This document shows positions 36,781 through 45,648 of a stretch of DNA of 64,000 nt, piece after piece. Both the position numbers and the translations under genes were made by a program. A model generated the notes under the pieces. It made no database searches and was not told where the DNA came from. It saw only the letters and a list, made by a program, of their open reading frames with translations. The stretch's first letter is position 1, and every line of letters begins with the position of its first letter. Origin of the DNA: an uncultured SAR86 cluster bacterium (GTDB lineage Bacteria > Pseudomonadota > Gammaproteobacteria > Magnimaribacterales > D2472); the NCBI GenBank assembly GCA_902557575.1, contig CACEAR010000004.1:1-64000 (forward strand), written 5' to 3'.

Positions 36781-38439
36781 TTATACTCTATATTCATCAG
36801 AAAGCTCTTTCACCTCTTTCCTTAGGAAAAATAATGCTATCAAGTTAGGTATCGAAACTAATGCCACACTTACATATGCAATATTCCATACAATTGTTGT
36901 ATCAATAACTGCAGCTAAAACAAAGCATAAAACATAAAAATTTCTATACCAAAAAACCGCTTTTTCACCAAAAATATATGCTGTTGATCTATCTCCATAG
37001 TAACACCAAGTTATTGCTGTTGAGAAAGCAAATAAAAGTAAGGAAATTGCTACTAATTTTCCTCCATATTCACCAAAAGTACCTTGAGAAAAAGCCTTTG
37101 CAGTTAACTCAGCTGAACTTACTAAGGATTTACCCTCAACTACAACGGTTTCAGTTATTTTTCCTTTGGAAATATTTAATTCTCCTGAATAAAGATTATT
37201 ACCGTCTTTAATAACAATATCTTCGGCAATTGATCTTGAGTGCAAGACTGTAACTTCTGTTTCCATCAATCTACCATCTATGATTTCTATAGTTCCTGAA
37301 AATTCATTTACATCTGAATCCAATGATTGAACATAGTTTGTAAGTTGAGACATATGATCAGGATATTTATATGTTCCATCAATATTTTCTTCATCGCTAT
37401 AAGTGCCATCAAGGATTATCATATCCGTTTTAGAAAATGTAGTATCAAATTTTTCTGTCCAGACACCACTTGATAGAATCACCAAAGCAGTAACACTACA
37501 AACAACAATAGTATCTATAAAAGGTTCTAGTATTGAGACAATACCTTGATCTATTGATGTATTTTTTGATGAAGCATGAGCAATTGGTGATGAGCCTTGA
37601 CCAGCCTCATTTGAGTATAAACCTCTTGCTACTCCATATTTTAAACTCATCGCAAAACTTGCTCCCAAAAATCCACCTACCGCTGCTGAACCAGTAAATA
37701 CTTGCGCGAATATAGCATTAAAGGAAGGAATGATATTTTGATAATTTTCTACAAGTATTACTAAAGCTCCACCAAAATATATTAAACCCATAATTGGAAT
37801 TATTTTGCTTGCTACCGATGCAATTCTTTTAATACCACCAATAATAATTATCCAAAGTAAAGCACCCAAAAATAAGCCTGTGAATATTTTTGGAACTGAA
37901 AATTCTGTATTCATCACAAGTGCAATATTATTAATTTGGGGCATGTTCCCAGAACCTATTGCTGTAATCATCATAAGAAATGCAAAAAGTATTCCAGCCC
38001 ATTTCATGTTTAGAGCATGCTCTATGTAATACATTGGACCACCAGATATAGATCCATCATCAAGTTTTGTTCTATATTTATGCCCCATAGTGACCTCAAC
38101 AAACTTAGTAGTCATACCAAATATTGCTGTTATCCACATCCAAAATATTGCTGCAGGACCTCCAGTCCATATAGCTAAAGCAACTCCTCCAATATTTCCT
38201 GTTCCAACCGCACCTGACATAGCTGTTGTGAGGGCTTCAAAACCAGAAGTCTCTCCTTCTGCATCATCTTTTTGGTTCTTTCCAGAGACTAGGTTCCAAG
38301 CTTTTCCAAAAAACTTAAATTGAGGAAAGCCAAGATAAACAGTAAAAAATATTCCAGTTCCGACTAATAATATTGGGAACCACCATGAACCACTGAGATA
38401 TCCATCAAGAGTTATTAAAAAATCATTAAATTGAACCAT
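36781..38439 (-). CDS. AGCS family Na+/alanine-glycine symporter with inserted domain
   Basis: A 552-residue membrane transporter. AGCS signatures are AMSGAVGTGNIGGVALAIW, GSGNMPQINNIA, and RGLYSNEAGQGSSPIAHASS. About ten or eleven transmembrane helices are evident. Between two of the later helices (about 335-453) lies a hydrophilic, beta-rich insertion of about 110 residues with runs such as EIIDGRLMETEVTVLHSR and GELNISKGKITETVVVEGK. Typical AGCS proteins are about 450 residues, so the extra length is entirely this insert. It follows the small glutaredoxin gene by 2 bp. Uptake of Ala/Gly driven by Na+ fits the Na+-NQR in this genome. Confidence 0.9.
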   Translation of the reverse strand: MVQFNDFLITLDGYLSGSWWFPILLVGTGIFFTVYLGFPQFKFFGKAWNLVSGKNQKDDAEGETSGFEALTTAMSGAVGTGNIGGVALAIWTGGPAAIFWMWITAIFGMTTKFVEVTMGHKYRTKLDDGSISGGPMYYIEHALNMKWAGILFAFLMMITAIGSGNMPQINNIALVMNTEFSVPKIFTGLFLGALLWIIIIGGIKRIASVASKIIPIMGLIYFGGALVILVENYQNIIPSFNAIFAQVFTGSAAVGGFLGASFAMSLKYGVARGLYSNEAGQGSSPIAHASSKNTSIDQGIVSILEPFIDTIVVCSVTALVILSSGVWTEKFDTTFSKTDMIILDGTYSDEENIDGTYKYPDHMSQLTNYVQSLDSDVNEFSGTIEIIDGRLMETEVTVLHSRSIAEDIVIKDGNNLYSGELNISKGKITETVVVEGKSLVSSAELTAKAFSQGTFGEYGGKLVAISLLLFAFSTAITWCYYGDRSTAYIFGEKAVFWYRNFYVLCFVLAAVIDTTIVWNIAYVSVALVSIPNLIALFFLRKEVKELSDEYRV

Positions 38440-38441
38440 AT

Positions 38442-38666
38442 CTATTCCTCAAAATATTTGACCAAATCTGTGTAACCGCCAATAAGCTTATCATTAATAA
38501 AAATTTGTGGCATTGTTCTAGCATATTTATTCTTTTCAAGCAGAATAGCTATGTTGTTATCCTCCTCTATGTTAATCGATTCATACTCATAACCCTTTTG
38601 CTCAATTAAAGCCTTAGCTCTATCGCAATACGAACACCTATATTTAGTAAAAATTAAAAATTTCAT
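38442..38666 (-). CDS. Small dithiol glutaredoxin
   Basis: A 74-residue thioredoxin-fold protein reducing disulfides with glutathione. The active site is CSYC (KYRCSYCDRAKALIEQKGY), followed by the TMPQIFINDK cis-Pro strand and IGGYTDLVKY for glutathione binding. It resembles GrxC-type proteins but is slightly short. It sits 3 bp downstream of holB and 2 bp upstream of the AGCS symporter gene on the same strand, at the end of the lipid/DNA housekeeping run. Confidence 0.92.
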   Translation of the reverse strand: MKFLIFTKYRCSYCDRAKALIEQKGYEYESINIEEDNNIAILLEKNKYARTMPQIFINDKLIGGYTDLVKYFEE

Positions 38667-38669
38667 AAT

Positions 38670-39581
38670 TTAACAGGGTATTTTTAAGAGTAAATGGTGA
38701 AGTGAATATCTTTGATTTAAAGAATTTATCTCAAATAAGTTCTCCCTGAAGGTTGATAGTTCCTGTATAAAATCAGATAGCCTTACAGGATGAATATTTG
38801 AGGTACCTTCTTTTGATATTGATAAAGTAAAATCTATTATGTAATTTAGTTTTTCATTAAAATCTATATTCAAATCAATAACATCGGTTATTACTTTTCC
38901 ATCAATTCCTTTGTTAAATAAGGTATATAAATGATCATTTAATTTTTTTAAATCTTCAAACAAGTCATCCTCGATGAGTTGTGATACTTTTTTTGGAGTC
39001 ATATAACTTGGTATTACAGATTTATCATTTTTATCTTGAAGAATATCCTCTGCCCAGCTATAAAGTTCATCTTGAGAAAGATTATTAAAATGTATTAATT
39101 GACATCTGCTATAGATTGTTTGATTTAGGCACTTAAATCTATTTGATTGAATAATTATGTAGGTATTTTGAGGTGGTTCTTCCAAAGTCTTTAAAAGAGC
39201 ATTTTGAGAACTTATTGTTAAATTTTCTGCCCCATCAATAAAAAGAATTTTATTTTTACTTAAACCGGATTTTAACATTACAAAGTCAATTGCTTCTCTG
39301 ATAAAACCTACTGGAATTTTTTTTGTTTTATTTTTTAGTTTATTTTTGTCCTCTCTTTGGAAATATGAAGTTAGTGTCTCATTGTTTATACAAAATAAAT
39401 CTGGATGCGAATTATTTTTAATTAGGTTTTGGCTATTTTTCTCATTTAACAAGCCATTGATTAAAAACTGACATATTTGATTTTTACCAACTCCTTCTTG
39501 ACCCTCAACAATTAATGCGTGTGAAAGGTTAGTTAAATCGATTGAAGAGATTTTTTTATCAACCCAAGGAAAATTTTTCAT
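38670..39581 (-). CDS. holB: DNA polymerase III delta prime subunit
   Basis: A clamp-loader subunit of 303 residues. The AAA+ N-terminal half is visible (HALIVEGQEGVGKNQICQFL, KILFIDGAENLTISSQNALLKTLEEPP, SRCQL). Unlike E. coli delta prime, it retains a P-loop-like GQEGVGK, and the zinc-binding cysteine cluster expected between the P-loop and HPD is missing (NLIKNNSHPDLF). The gene lies 1 bp after tmk, the usual tmk-holB pair. The C-terminal collar is divergent, common for this subunit. Confidence 0.9.
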   Translation of the reverse strand: MKNFPWVDKKISSIDLTNLSHALIVEGQEGVGKNQICQFLINGLLNEKNSQNLIKNNSHPDLFCINNETLTSYFQREDKNKLKNKTKKIPVGFIREAIDFVMLKSGLSKNKILFIDGAENLTISSQNALLKTLEEPPQNTYIIIQSNRFKCLNQTIYSRCQLIHFNNLSQDELYSWAEDILQDKNDKSVIPSYMTPKKVSQLIEDDLFEDLKKLNDHLYTLFNKGIDGKVITDVIDLNIDFNEKLNYIIDFTLSISKEGTSNIHPVRLSDFIQELSTFRENLFEINSLNQRYSLHHLLLKIPC

Positions 39582-39582
39582 C

Positions 39583-40173
39583 TTATAAGCCTTCTACTAG
39601 ATTTATAATTTCAAAACTAATTGTGTTTGCATCCTTTTCTGCATCTATGCACTTTATCCTTGGATATTGATTTGCTAATTCTAAATATCCATTCCTTACA
39701 TCATTAAAGAACTTCAGGCCAGATGACTCAATTCTATCCATAGAATCTCCTGATTTTCTTTCAAAACCTTTTATTGGATCAATATCTAAGAGGATTGTTA
39801 AATCAGGATCGGGAGCATTAATAAAAGTTTTTAAAGAGTTAATAAAATCTTTATTAAGATTTCTTCCATATCCTTGGTAAGCCATTGAAGCATCGAAATA
39901 TCTATCTAATAAAATAAAATCATGTTGATTTGATAGGATCTCATTAGCAACCAACTCCGATCTACTTGCATACATTAACAGTAGCTCAGTTTGGCTTGTT
40001 AAAGTCAGATTAGCATCAAGTAAAATATTTCTAATTTTCTCACTTGGAATAGTAGACCCTGGTTCACGGAACTTTTTGACACTTTTTCCTGCGTTTAATA
40101 GGTAATTATGAAGCAAATCTATTTGTGTAGACTTCCCTACTCCTTCAATACCTTCAAAGCTAATAATTTTCAT
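39583..40173 (-). CDS. tmk: Thymidylate kinase
   Basis: Phosphorylates dTMP to dTDP for DNA synthesis. The 196-residue protein has P-loop FEGIEGVGKSTQ at 6-17, the DRX-type segment LLDRYFDASMAYQGYGR, REPGST following the P-loop, and LTILLDIDPIKGFERK leading into the lid. It overlaps mltG by 4 bp (ATGA) and is 1 bp before holB. The order mltG-tmk-holB is the standard gammaproteobacterial cluster. Confidence 0.96.
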   Translation of the reverse strand: MKIISFEGIEGVGKSTQIDLLHNYLLNAGKSVKKFREPGSTIPSEKIRNILLDANLTLTSQTELLLMYASRSELVANEILSNQHDFILLDRYFDASMAYQGYGRNLNKDFINSLKTFINAPDPDLTILLDIDPIKGFERKSGDSMDRIESSGLKFFNDVRNGYLELANQYPRIKCIDAEKDANTISFEIINLVEGL

Positions 40174-41129
40174 TTTTTTTGATAAAGATTTACATATTCT
40201 AAATGCTCATTGTAAGTTTTGCTAAAAATATGTTTACCTTCTCCATCTGCCACAAAAAATAAGTATTCATTTGGAGAATTCATTATTGCCGCATCAAGTG
40301 AAGATTTTGTCGGCATTGAGATGGGTGTTGGTGGTAGGCCTTTAATTACATAGGTATTGTATAAATTACTCTTATCCCTTAAGTCCTTTTTTGTTATATC
40401 TCCATTAAAATCTGGCATTAACCCATAAATTATTGTTGGATCAGCTTGAAGTTTCATTTTGATTTTAAGTCTATTTAAAAACACTCCTCCAATTTTCATT
40501 TTTTCTTCAACGCTTGATGATTCTTTTTCAATGATAGAAGCAAGGATGATTCCTTCATATTTAGACTTTAGGGGATTATCTATTGGTTTATCTTTCCAAA
40601 TAATGTCTACATAATTTTTAAGTTCAGTTGATGATTTATTTAGTAGTAAAGATAAATTTGTATTCTTTTTATAAAAATATGTATCAGGTAAAAGAAGGCC
40701 TTCAATTGAATCATTAATTAAATCGATGCATGAAAAATCTTTACAATCATTATAGAGTTTTAAGGTATTTATATATGAACTTAAATCAAACCTGTTGGTG
40801 CCATCTCTTATAACAAATTTATAATTGATAGTTTCGCCTAACTTCATCTTCGTAAGTACCTTAAATAGACTATCATCTATTAGATATTCTCCAGCCTGAA
40901 TAGTCCTAAAATCAAATAAGTAAATACCAAGTAAAAATAATGATTTTTCAAAGAAATTATTAGATTCATACATTCCGTTATACAAATCTAATATTGAGGA
41001 GTTTTGTTTTACTTCATATGTGAATGATTCAATTGTTATTTTGTTGTTATAAAAACTTTTTAATGAGCCAAAGAGAGTAAATGATGTTAAGAGAAAAATA
41101 ACGATTAATCTTGGGAGGTATTTTATCAA
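40170..41129 (-). CDS. mltG: Endolytic murein transglycosylase MltG, TTG start
   Basis: A 319-residue inner-membrane enzyme that cuts nascent glycan strands. An N-terminal transmembrane helix (PRLIVIFLLTSFTLFGSL) precedes a LysM-like part and the YceG catalytic domain. The conserved ASIIEKESSSVEEK contains the catalytic glutamate, followed by FLNRLKIKMKLQADPTIIYG and the ending NEYLFFVADGEGKHIFSKTYNEH. The start is TTG at 41129, directly after the fabF stop (TAATTG). pabC, which often lies between fabF and mltG, is absent. Confidence 0.95.
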   Translation of the reverse strand: MIKYLPRLIVIFLLTSFTLFGSLKSFYNNKITIESFTYEVKQNSSILDLYNGMYESNNFFEKSLFLLGIYLFDFRTIQAGEYLIDDSLFKVLTKMKLGETINYKFVIRDGTNRFDLSSYINTLKLYNDCKDFSCIDLINDSIEGLLLPDTYFYKKNTNLSLLLNKSSTELKNYVDIIWKDKPIDNPLKSKYEGIILASIIEKESSSVEEKMKIGGVFLNRLKIKMKLQADPTIIYGLMPDFNGDITKKDLRDKSNLYNTYVIKGLPPTPISMPTKSSLDAAIMNSPNEYLFFVADGEGKHIFSKTYNEHLEYVNLYQKK

Positions 41130-42353
41130 TTAGACAGATTTAAAAATAAGAGTTGAGTTAGTTCCACCAAAACCAAATGAATTATTTAACGAAACATCTA
41201 TTTTCATATCTCTAGCTTCTTTTGGAATGAAATCTAAATCACATCCTTCATCAGGATTATTTAAATTAATTGTTGGTGGAGAAATATTATTAACAATAGA
41301 TAAAATTGAAAATATTGATTCTACCGCTCCAGCCGCACCCAAAGTATGACCTGTCATAGATTTAGTTGAGCTAATTGGTGGAGGTGAATCAAAAATAGAT
41401 TTAACCGCATTACATTCTGCAAGATCACCCAGAGGTGTTGATGTTGCATGAGCATTTATATAATCAATATCATTTGTTGAAATACCTGCATCTGATATTG
41501 CTCTAGAAATTGATAATGAGGCACCAGTTCCGTCCTCTGATGGTGCTGTCATATGATAAGCATCCGAACTCATGCCAAAACCAATAACTTCTGCATAAAT
41601 ATTCGCTGATCTTTTTTTTGCATGTTCATATTCTTCTAATACTAGAATTGCGGCTCCATCTGACAATACAAAACCATCACGATCTTTGTCCCATGGTCTA
41701 CTTGCTGTTTTTGGATCATCGGATTTACTTAAAGCTCTAGATGCAAGAAAACCTGAAACCCCTAACGGTGTAGTTGCCATTTCAGAACCTCCTGTAACCA
41801 TAACATCTGCATCTCCATAGGCTATCAATCTTGCGCTAGTTCCAATCGCGTGATTGCTTGATGCGCACGCAGTCACGATAGATAAATTTGGACCTGTATA
41901 TCCTTTGATAATACTTAAGTATCCAGGTGTCATATTAATTATCGATCCAGGAACAAAAAATGGAGATACTCTCTTGAATGATTTTTTGTTAAGAATATCT
42001 TTATTTTTCTCTATGCTATCCAAACCCCCGATGCCTGAACCTATATTTAAACCAACTCTATCTTTATCAACATTATTATCTAAACCAGCATCTTCTATAG
42101 CCTGAACACCAGCAGATACACCATATTGAACAAATGTATCTAAACGTCTTATATCTTTAGAATCTATGTACTGGGTTGGATCGAAATCATGAATTCTTCC
42201 ACCAACCTTAATTGGCATATCTTCAAGATCAACAACATTCTCAGAAATGCCTGAGCATCCTTTAATGCAGTTAGACCATGATTCTTTAACAGAGTTACCT
42301 AGGGGAGAAATTAATCCCATTCCAGTAACTACAACTCTACGAGGAAGTTGCAT
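41130..42353 (-). CDS. fabF: Beta-ketoacyl-ACP synthase II
   Basis: Elongating condensing enzyme of type II fatty-acid synthesis. The 407-residue thiolase-fold protein has catalytic Cys163 in VTACASSNHAIG and active-site histidines in NAHATSTPLGD and MTGHTLGAAGAVE, with NSFGFGGTN near the C-terminus. It lies 8 bp after acpP and touches mltG. FabB and FabH are not present here. Length and motifs are normal. Confidence 0.97.
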   Translation of the reverse strand: MQLPRRVVVTGMGLISPLGNSVKESWSNCIKGCSGISENVVDLEDMPIKVGGRIHDFDPTQYIDSKDIRRLDTFVQYGVSAGVQAIEDAGLDNNVDKDRVGLNIGSGIGGLDSIEKNKDILNKKSFKRVSPFFVPGSIINMTPGYLSIIKGYTGPNLSIVTACASSNHAIGTSARLIAYGDADVMVTGGSEMATTPLGVSGFLASRALSKSDDPKTASRPWDKDRDGFVLSDGAAILVLEEYEHAKKRSANIYAEVIGFGMSSDAYHMTAPSEDGTGASLSISRAISDAGISTNDIDYINAHATSTPLGDLAECNAVKSIFDSPPPISSTKSMTGHTLGAAGAVESIFSILSIVNNISPPTINLNNPDEGCDLDFIPKEARDMKIDVSLNNSFGFGGTNSTLIFKSV

Positions 42354-42361
42354 TTAAAATA

Positions 42362-42601
42362 TTATGAGTTTTCGACTATGTAATCTACAGCTTCTTGAAC
42401 TGTTGAAATTTTTTCAGCATCTTCATCAGCAATTTCAAGATCGAATTCTTCTTCCAAAGCCATCACCAGCTCTACAGTATCAAGAGAATCAGCACCAAGA
42501 TCATCGACAAATGACGAATCTGTGTTTACTTCTGATTCAGCAACGCCGAGTTGTTCGCAAACAATTCCAGTAACAGTTTTTTCAATTTCACTTCTTTCCA
42601 T
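42362..42601 (-). CDS. acpP: Acyl carrier protein
   Basis: A 79-residue acidic four-helix carrier of growing acyl chains. The phosphopantetheine site is Ser39 in [18 protein letters not shown]. The start [20 protein letters not shown] is family-typical apart from an extra cysteine. A GAGGTAC sequence lies just upstream of the ATG, giving a strong ribosome site as expected for an abundant protein. A short hairpin separates it from fabG upstream. Confidence 0.98.
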   Translation of the reverse strand: MERSEIEKTVTGIVCEQLGVAESEVNTDSSFVDDLGADSLDTVELVMALEEEFDLEIADEDAEKISTVQEAVDYIVENS

Positions 42602-42629
42602 AATAGTACCTCAATTGAAAGTTTGGTTA

Positions 42630-42649
42630 TTTTAACGTGCAAGTTAAAA
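42630..42649 (-). promoter_or_regulatory. Seven-base-pair hairpin in the fabG-acpP spacer
   Basis: The spacer holds the perfect inverted repeat TTTTAAC-N6-GTTAAAA. On the coding (minus) strand the loop is TTGCAC. There is no GC-rich stem or clear U-tract, so it is a weak terminator at most. A processing site or mRNA-stabilising hairpin that raises acpP expression relative to fabG is another reading. The function is inference. Confidence 0.4.
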
Positions 42650-42657
42650 AATACCAA

Positions 42658-43377
42658 CTAATACATAAATAAGCCTCCATCAACAGAAATGGTTTGGCCA
42701 GTTATGTAATTTGCTTCATCAGATGCAAGAAACACAATACATTTGGCTACATCTTGAACAGTACCAAATCTTTTCATTGGTATATTCTTACTTACCTCAA
42801 CTTTTTCATCATCATTCAAAAAGGTTGTCATATCTGTCTCAATAAAACCAGGCGCAACAACATTTGAAGTAATATTCCTAGAACCAAGCTCTTTGGCTAA
42901 AGATCTTGAGAAGCCAACCATTGCTGATTTTGATGAAGAGTAATTTACTTGGCCAGAGTTACCCATAAGACCAGCAACTGATGAAATATTGATAACCCTT
43001 CCAAATTTATTTTTTACCATGGGTTTTATAAAAGCCTTAGTAACTCTGAATAAGCCATTTAAATTTGTCTCTATAACATCATCCCAATCTTCATCTTTCA
43101 TTCTCAAAAATAATTGATCTTTGGTAATACCTGCATTATTGACAAGCACTGATGGTAGAAGATCTTCAGATTTAAGATCCGCAAACAATTTTTTTATGCT
43201 TTCTTTTGACATTAGGTCTAACTGAACTGAGATTGCGTTTTCGTCTCCTATAAGTTCACCCAGATTAAAATCACCTCGTGATGAACCAATTACCTTATAC
43301 CCCTCTTTGGAGAAACGTTTAGCAGCTTCTAGACCGATTCCTCTTGAAGCGCCTGTGACTAGAACAATCTTACTCAT
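42658..43377 (-). CDS. fabG: 3-oxoacyl-ACP reductase
   Basis: NADPH-dependent reductase of fatty-acid elongation, an SDR enzyme of 239 residues. The cofactor motif is TGASRGIG (8-15), with NNAGITKD, the catalytic serine in INISSVAG, the YSSSK tetrad, and a C-terminal ITGQTISVDGGLFMY. The start overlaps the fabD stop by 4 bp (ATGA). It is followed by a 56-bp spacer and acpP, the standard fabD-fabG-acpP order. Confidence 0.97.
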   Translation of the reverse strand: MSKIVLVTGASRGIGLEAAKRFSKEGYKVIGSSRGDFNLGELIGDENAISVQLDLMSKESIKKLFADLKSEDLLPSVLVNNAGITKDQLFLRMKDEDWDDVIETNLNGLFRVTKAFIKPMVKNKFGRVINISSVAGLMGNSGQVNYSSSKSAMVGFSRSLAKELGSRNITSNVVAPGFIETDMTTFLNDDEKVEVSKNIPMKRFGTVQDVAKCIVFLASDEANYITGQTISVDGGLFMY

Positions 43378-44291
43378 ATATTTTGCACCTTATCTCTAAA
43401 ATTTAAATCAGACGTATAAAGAATACTTTGTAAATCATAACCCTTTGATAAACCACATAAAATATTTTTTGGACCAATTTCTATTAAGCTTGATGCGGAA
43501 TTAGAAATTTTTTCCATAGTTTTAGTCCAGAGAACTGGTTCAGTTAATTGATTTAAGAGATTTTGTTTAATTGAAGATAAATCACTCTCAATCTCACCAG
43601 TATGGTTTTGAATGATTGGATATCTTGGTGGAGAAAAAACAATTTTTTCAAGAGACTCATTAAATTCGTCTGCGGCATCAGCCATTAATCTGGTATGAGA
43701 TGCAATACTTACGTTTAATTCTATGCATCTTTTTGCACCAATTCCTGGTAGCAAATTACTAGCTATTTCTATACCTTCAATATTTCCAGCAATTACAGTT
43801 TGCTTCATAGAATTATAATTTGCAGAAGCTACATAAGCTTTTTCATTAGATTCATTAATTTGTGAACAAACTTCATCTATAATTTTTGAATCAAGGCCAA
43901 GTATAGCCATCATTTTTCCTTCTTCAGAGCTTTGCATTAAGTTACCTCTGAGATGAGTTATTTTTATTGTATCTTCAAAAGTTATTGATTCTGCAAACAT
44001 TAAAGCTGAGTATTCTCCAAGTGAATGACCAGCAATAACTTTGGGATCTGGTAAAGATAAATTTTTATATGCTTGTGAAAAAATGGCTGATGATAAGACC
44101 AGAAGAGGTTGAGTAAATGAGGTTAAATTTAATTTAGACTCATCCTCTAAAATACTATGAACATCAGAACTTAGTATTTCCGATGCAATTTGTATCTTTT
44201 CGTTTATGAAAGATTGATCAACCAGATCGGTTTTAAGCATTTCAGGATGTTGTGAGCCCTGACCAGGGAATACACAAGCTATGGAGCTCAT
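43374..44291 (-). CDS. fabD: Malonyl-CoA:ACP transacylase
   Basis: Loads malonyl groups on ACP. The 305-residue acyltransferase has FPGQGSQ at 8-14, nucleophile Ser90 in GHSLGEYSA, and a conserved SIASHTRLM segment with the catalytic histidine. It lies 3 bp after rpmF. In most gammaproteobacteria plsX and fabH lie between rpmF and fabD; neither is here. The enzyme itself looks complete. Confidence 0.96.
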   Translation of the reverse strand: MSSIACVFPGQGSQHPEMLKTDLVDQSFINEKIQIASEILSSDVHSILEDESKLNLTSFTQPLLVLSSAIFSQAYKNLSLPDPKVIAGHSLGEYSALMFAESITFEDTIKITHLRGNLMQSSEEGKMMAILGLDSKIIDEVCSQINESNEKAYVASANYNSMKQTVIAGNIEGIEIASNLLPGIGAKRCIELNVSIASHTRLMADAADEFNESLEKIVFSPPRYPIIQNHTGEIESDLSSIKQNLLNQLTEPVLWTKTMEKISNSASSLIEIGPKNILCGLSKGYDLQSILYTSDLNFRDKVQNI

Positions 44292-44294
44292 TTC

Positions 44295-44498
44295 TTACTC
44301 TTGTTCTTGATCTTCTTTAACTGGCTTTCTTAAGTCCTTTACAAGTCTTCCCTTGTAAAAGCCATCCTTAGTCATTTGATGCCTCAAATGTTTCTCACCA
44401 GATACTTGATCAGTGGATAAAGTCAGGTTCTTTAGCTTGTCATGAGATCTTCTCATGCCAATTCTTGAACGTGTTTTTTTACTTTTTTGTACAGCCAT
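44295..44498 (-). CDS. rpmF: Ribosomal protein L32
   Basis: A 67-residue 50S protein. The start [20 protein letters not shown] is diagnostic of L32, as is the later [15 protein letters not shown]. The cysteine pairs present in some zinc-binding L32 forms are absent, as in E. coli. It has an acidic C-terminal tail (KEDQEQE). It sits 49 bp after rluC and 3 bp before fabD. Confidence 0.97.
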   Translation of the reverse strand: MAVQKSKKTRSRIGMRRSHDKLKNLTLSTDQVSGEKHLRHQMTKDGFYKGRLVKDLRKPVKEDQEQE

Positions 44499-44547
44499 AA
44501 TTATAAAAAAGCGTATCCTAACAAATATATCCTTAAATGAATAGTAA

Positions 44548-45462
44548 TTAAGTATTCAAATAACTTAACATTTTTTCAAACTGATCGTCATAATCTGCTA
44601 CAAAAGTATTTATTTTATTCTCAAGATCTAAAAAGGATATTTCATACGAATGAAGGCCTAATCTTTTAATACCTGAATGTTTTAAGCGAGTGTTAAAGTC
44701 TTTACATCCATACTTTTTGTCATTGGCAATATTTTTGTTAATTTTTTCACATTGAGCTCTTATTTGATGCGTCCTTCCTGTGAGAATCTCTATTTCTATC
44801 AAAGAACTACAATCAAGCTTTTTTAGAGGTTTTAAGATTGATTTTGCCTCTTTACCATTTTTATTGATTGAAACTTTATTGAATGAGCCCTTGGTATTTG
44901 TATCAATGCTATCTTCTATAACCATTTCTTCAGAAATAAAGTCTTTTACTATGGCGTGATAAATCTTTTTAACTTTTCTTTTTTTTAGTTGATTATTAAA
45001 ATAACCTAGGAACTTTTGGTTTTTAGCAATTACCAAGCAGCCAGATGTACCCTTATCAAGCCTATGACATAGATTTAATGAATTATCCTTTAAAACTGCA
45101 CGCAATATGTCAATTAGGCCATGATCATTCTTTGTACCGCTATGAACAGCATAATTAGATGGTTTATTGAAGATGAGGAAATCTTCATCATCGTATATCA
45201 CTCTATCTTTCAGAAAAGTATATTTGTTTATATTGATGTCTAGAGTCTTCTCTTGATTAATTAGATTAGGCGGTATCCTTATTAAGTCATTTTTTGAAAG
45301 TTTAGCATCTGGTTTAACTCTTTTTGAATTAACTCTAACTTCTCCTTTTCTAATAACTTTGTAGATTTTTGATTTAGGAATATTTTTAAAATTAGAAAAA
45401 AGGAAGTTATCTATCCTTCTTCCTTCATTGTCATGATCTACGGTTATATTTTTGACAGACAT
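44548..45462 (-). CDS. rluC: 23S rRNA pseudouridine synthase RluC
   Basis: Makes pseudouridine in 23S rRNA (positions 955, 2504 and 2580 in E. coli numbering). The 304-residue protein has an N-terminal S4 RNA-binding domain ([31 protein letters not shown], read in parts) and the RluA-family catalytic segment [16 protein letters not shown] containing the catalytic aspartate. [13 protein letters not shown] and [10 protein letters not shown] follow. It is divergent from rne, the same arrangement as in E. coli, which supports RluC rather than RluD or RluA. Confidence 0.95.
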   Translation of the reverse strand: MSVKNITVDHDNEGRRIDNFLFSNFKNIPKSKIYKVIRKGEVRVNSKRVKPDAKLSKNDLIRIPPNLINQEKTLDININKYTFLKDRVIYDDEDFLIFNKPSNYAVHSGTKNDHGLIDILRAVLKDNSLNLCHRLDKGTSGCLVIAKNQKFLGYFNNQLKKRKVKKIYHAIVKDFISEEMVIEDSIDTNTKGSFNKVSINKNGKEAKSILKPLKKLDCSSLIEIEILTGRTHQIRAQCEKINKNIANDKKYGCKDFNTRLKHSGIKRLGLHSYEISFLDLENKINTFVADYDDQFEKMLSYLNT

Positions 45463-45550
45463 AAATTATATATATACGATAAGCACAATGATTATAGTTT
45501 ATGTTGAATAGTTCAACATAATAGAGATAGAAAAATACTAATTTTACTTT

Positions 45551-45602
45551 CAGCTCTCCATCCCGAGCTGTTTAGAAAGCAATAAGAGTAAGACTTTCTA
45601 AA
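45551..45602 (+). promoter_or_regulatory. Two-hairpin rne 5' leader element
   Basis: Within the 186-bp gap between rluC and rne, two perfect adjacent stem-loops precede the gene. The first is CAGCTC (45551-45556), 8-base loop, GAGCTG (45565-45570). The second is TTTAGAAAG (45571-45579), 14-base loop, CTTTCTAAA (45594-45602). E. coli rne has a structured leader (rne5) through which RNase E limits its own mRNA; this is a plausible counterpart. A further inverted repeat, GTTGAA-N3-TTCAAC, lies at 45503-45517. I could not identify a firm promoter. Confidence 0.55.
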
Positions 45603-45648
45603 AATAACCTAAATGGTATTAACTATCTCCTTAACTAAAGGAGTTAGT

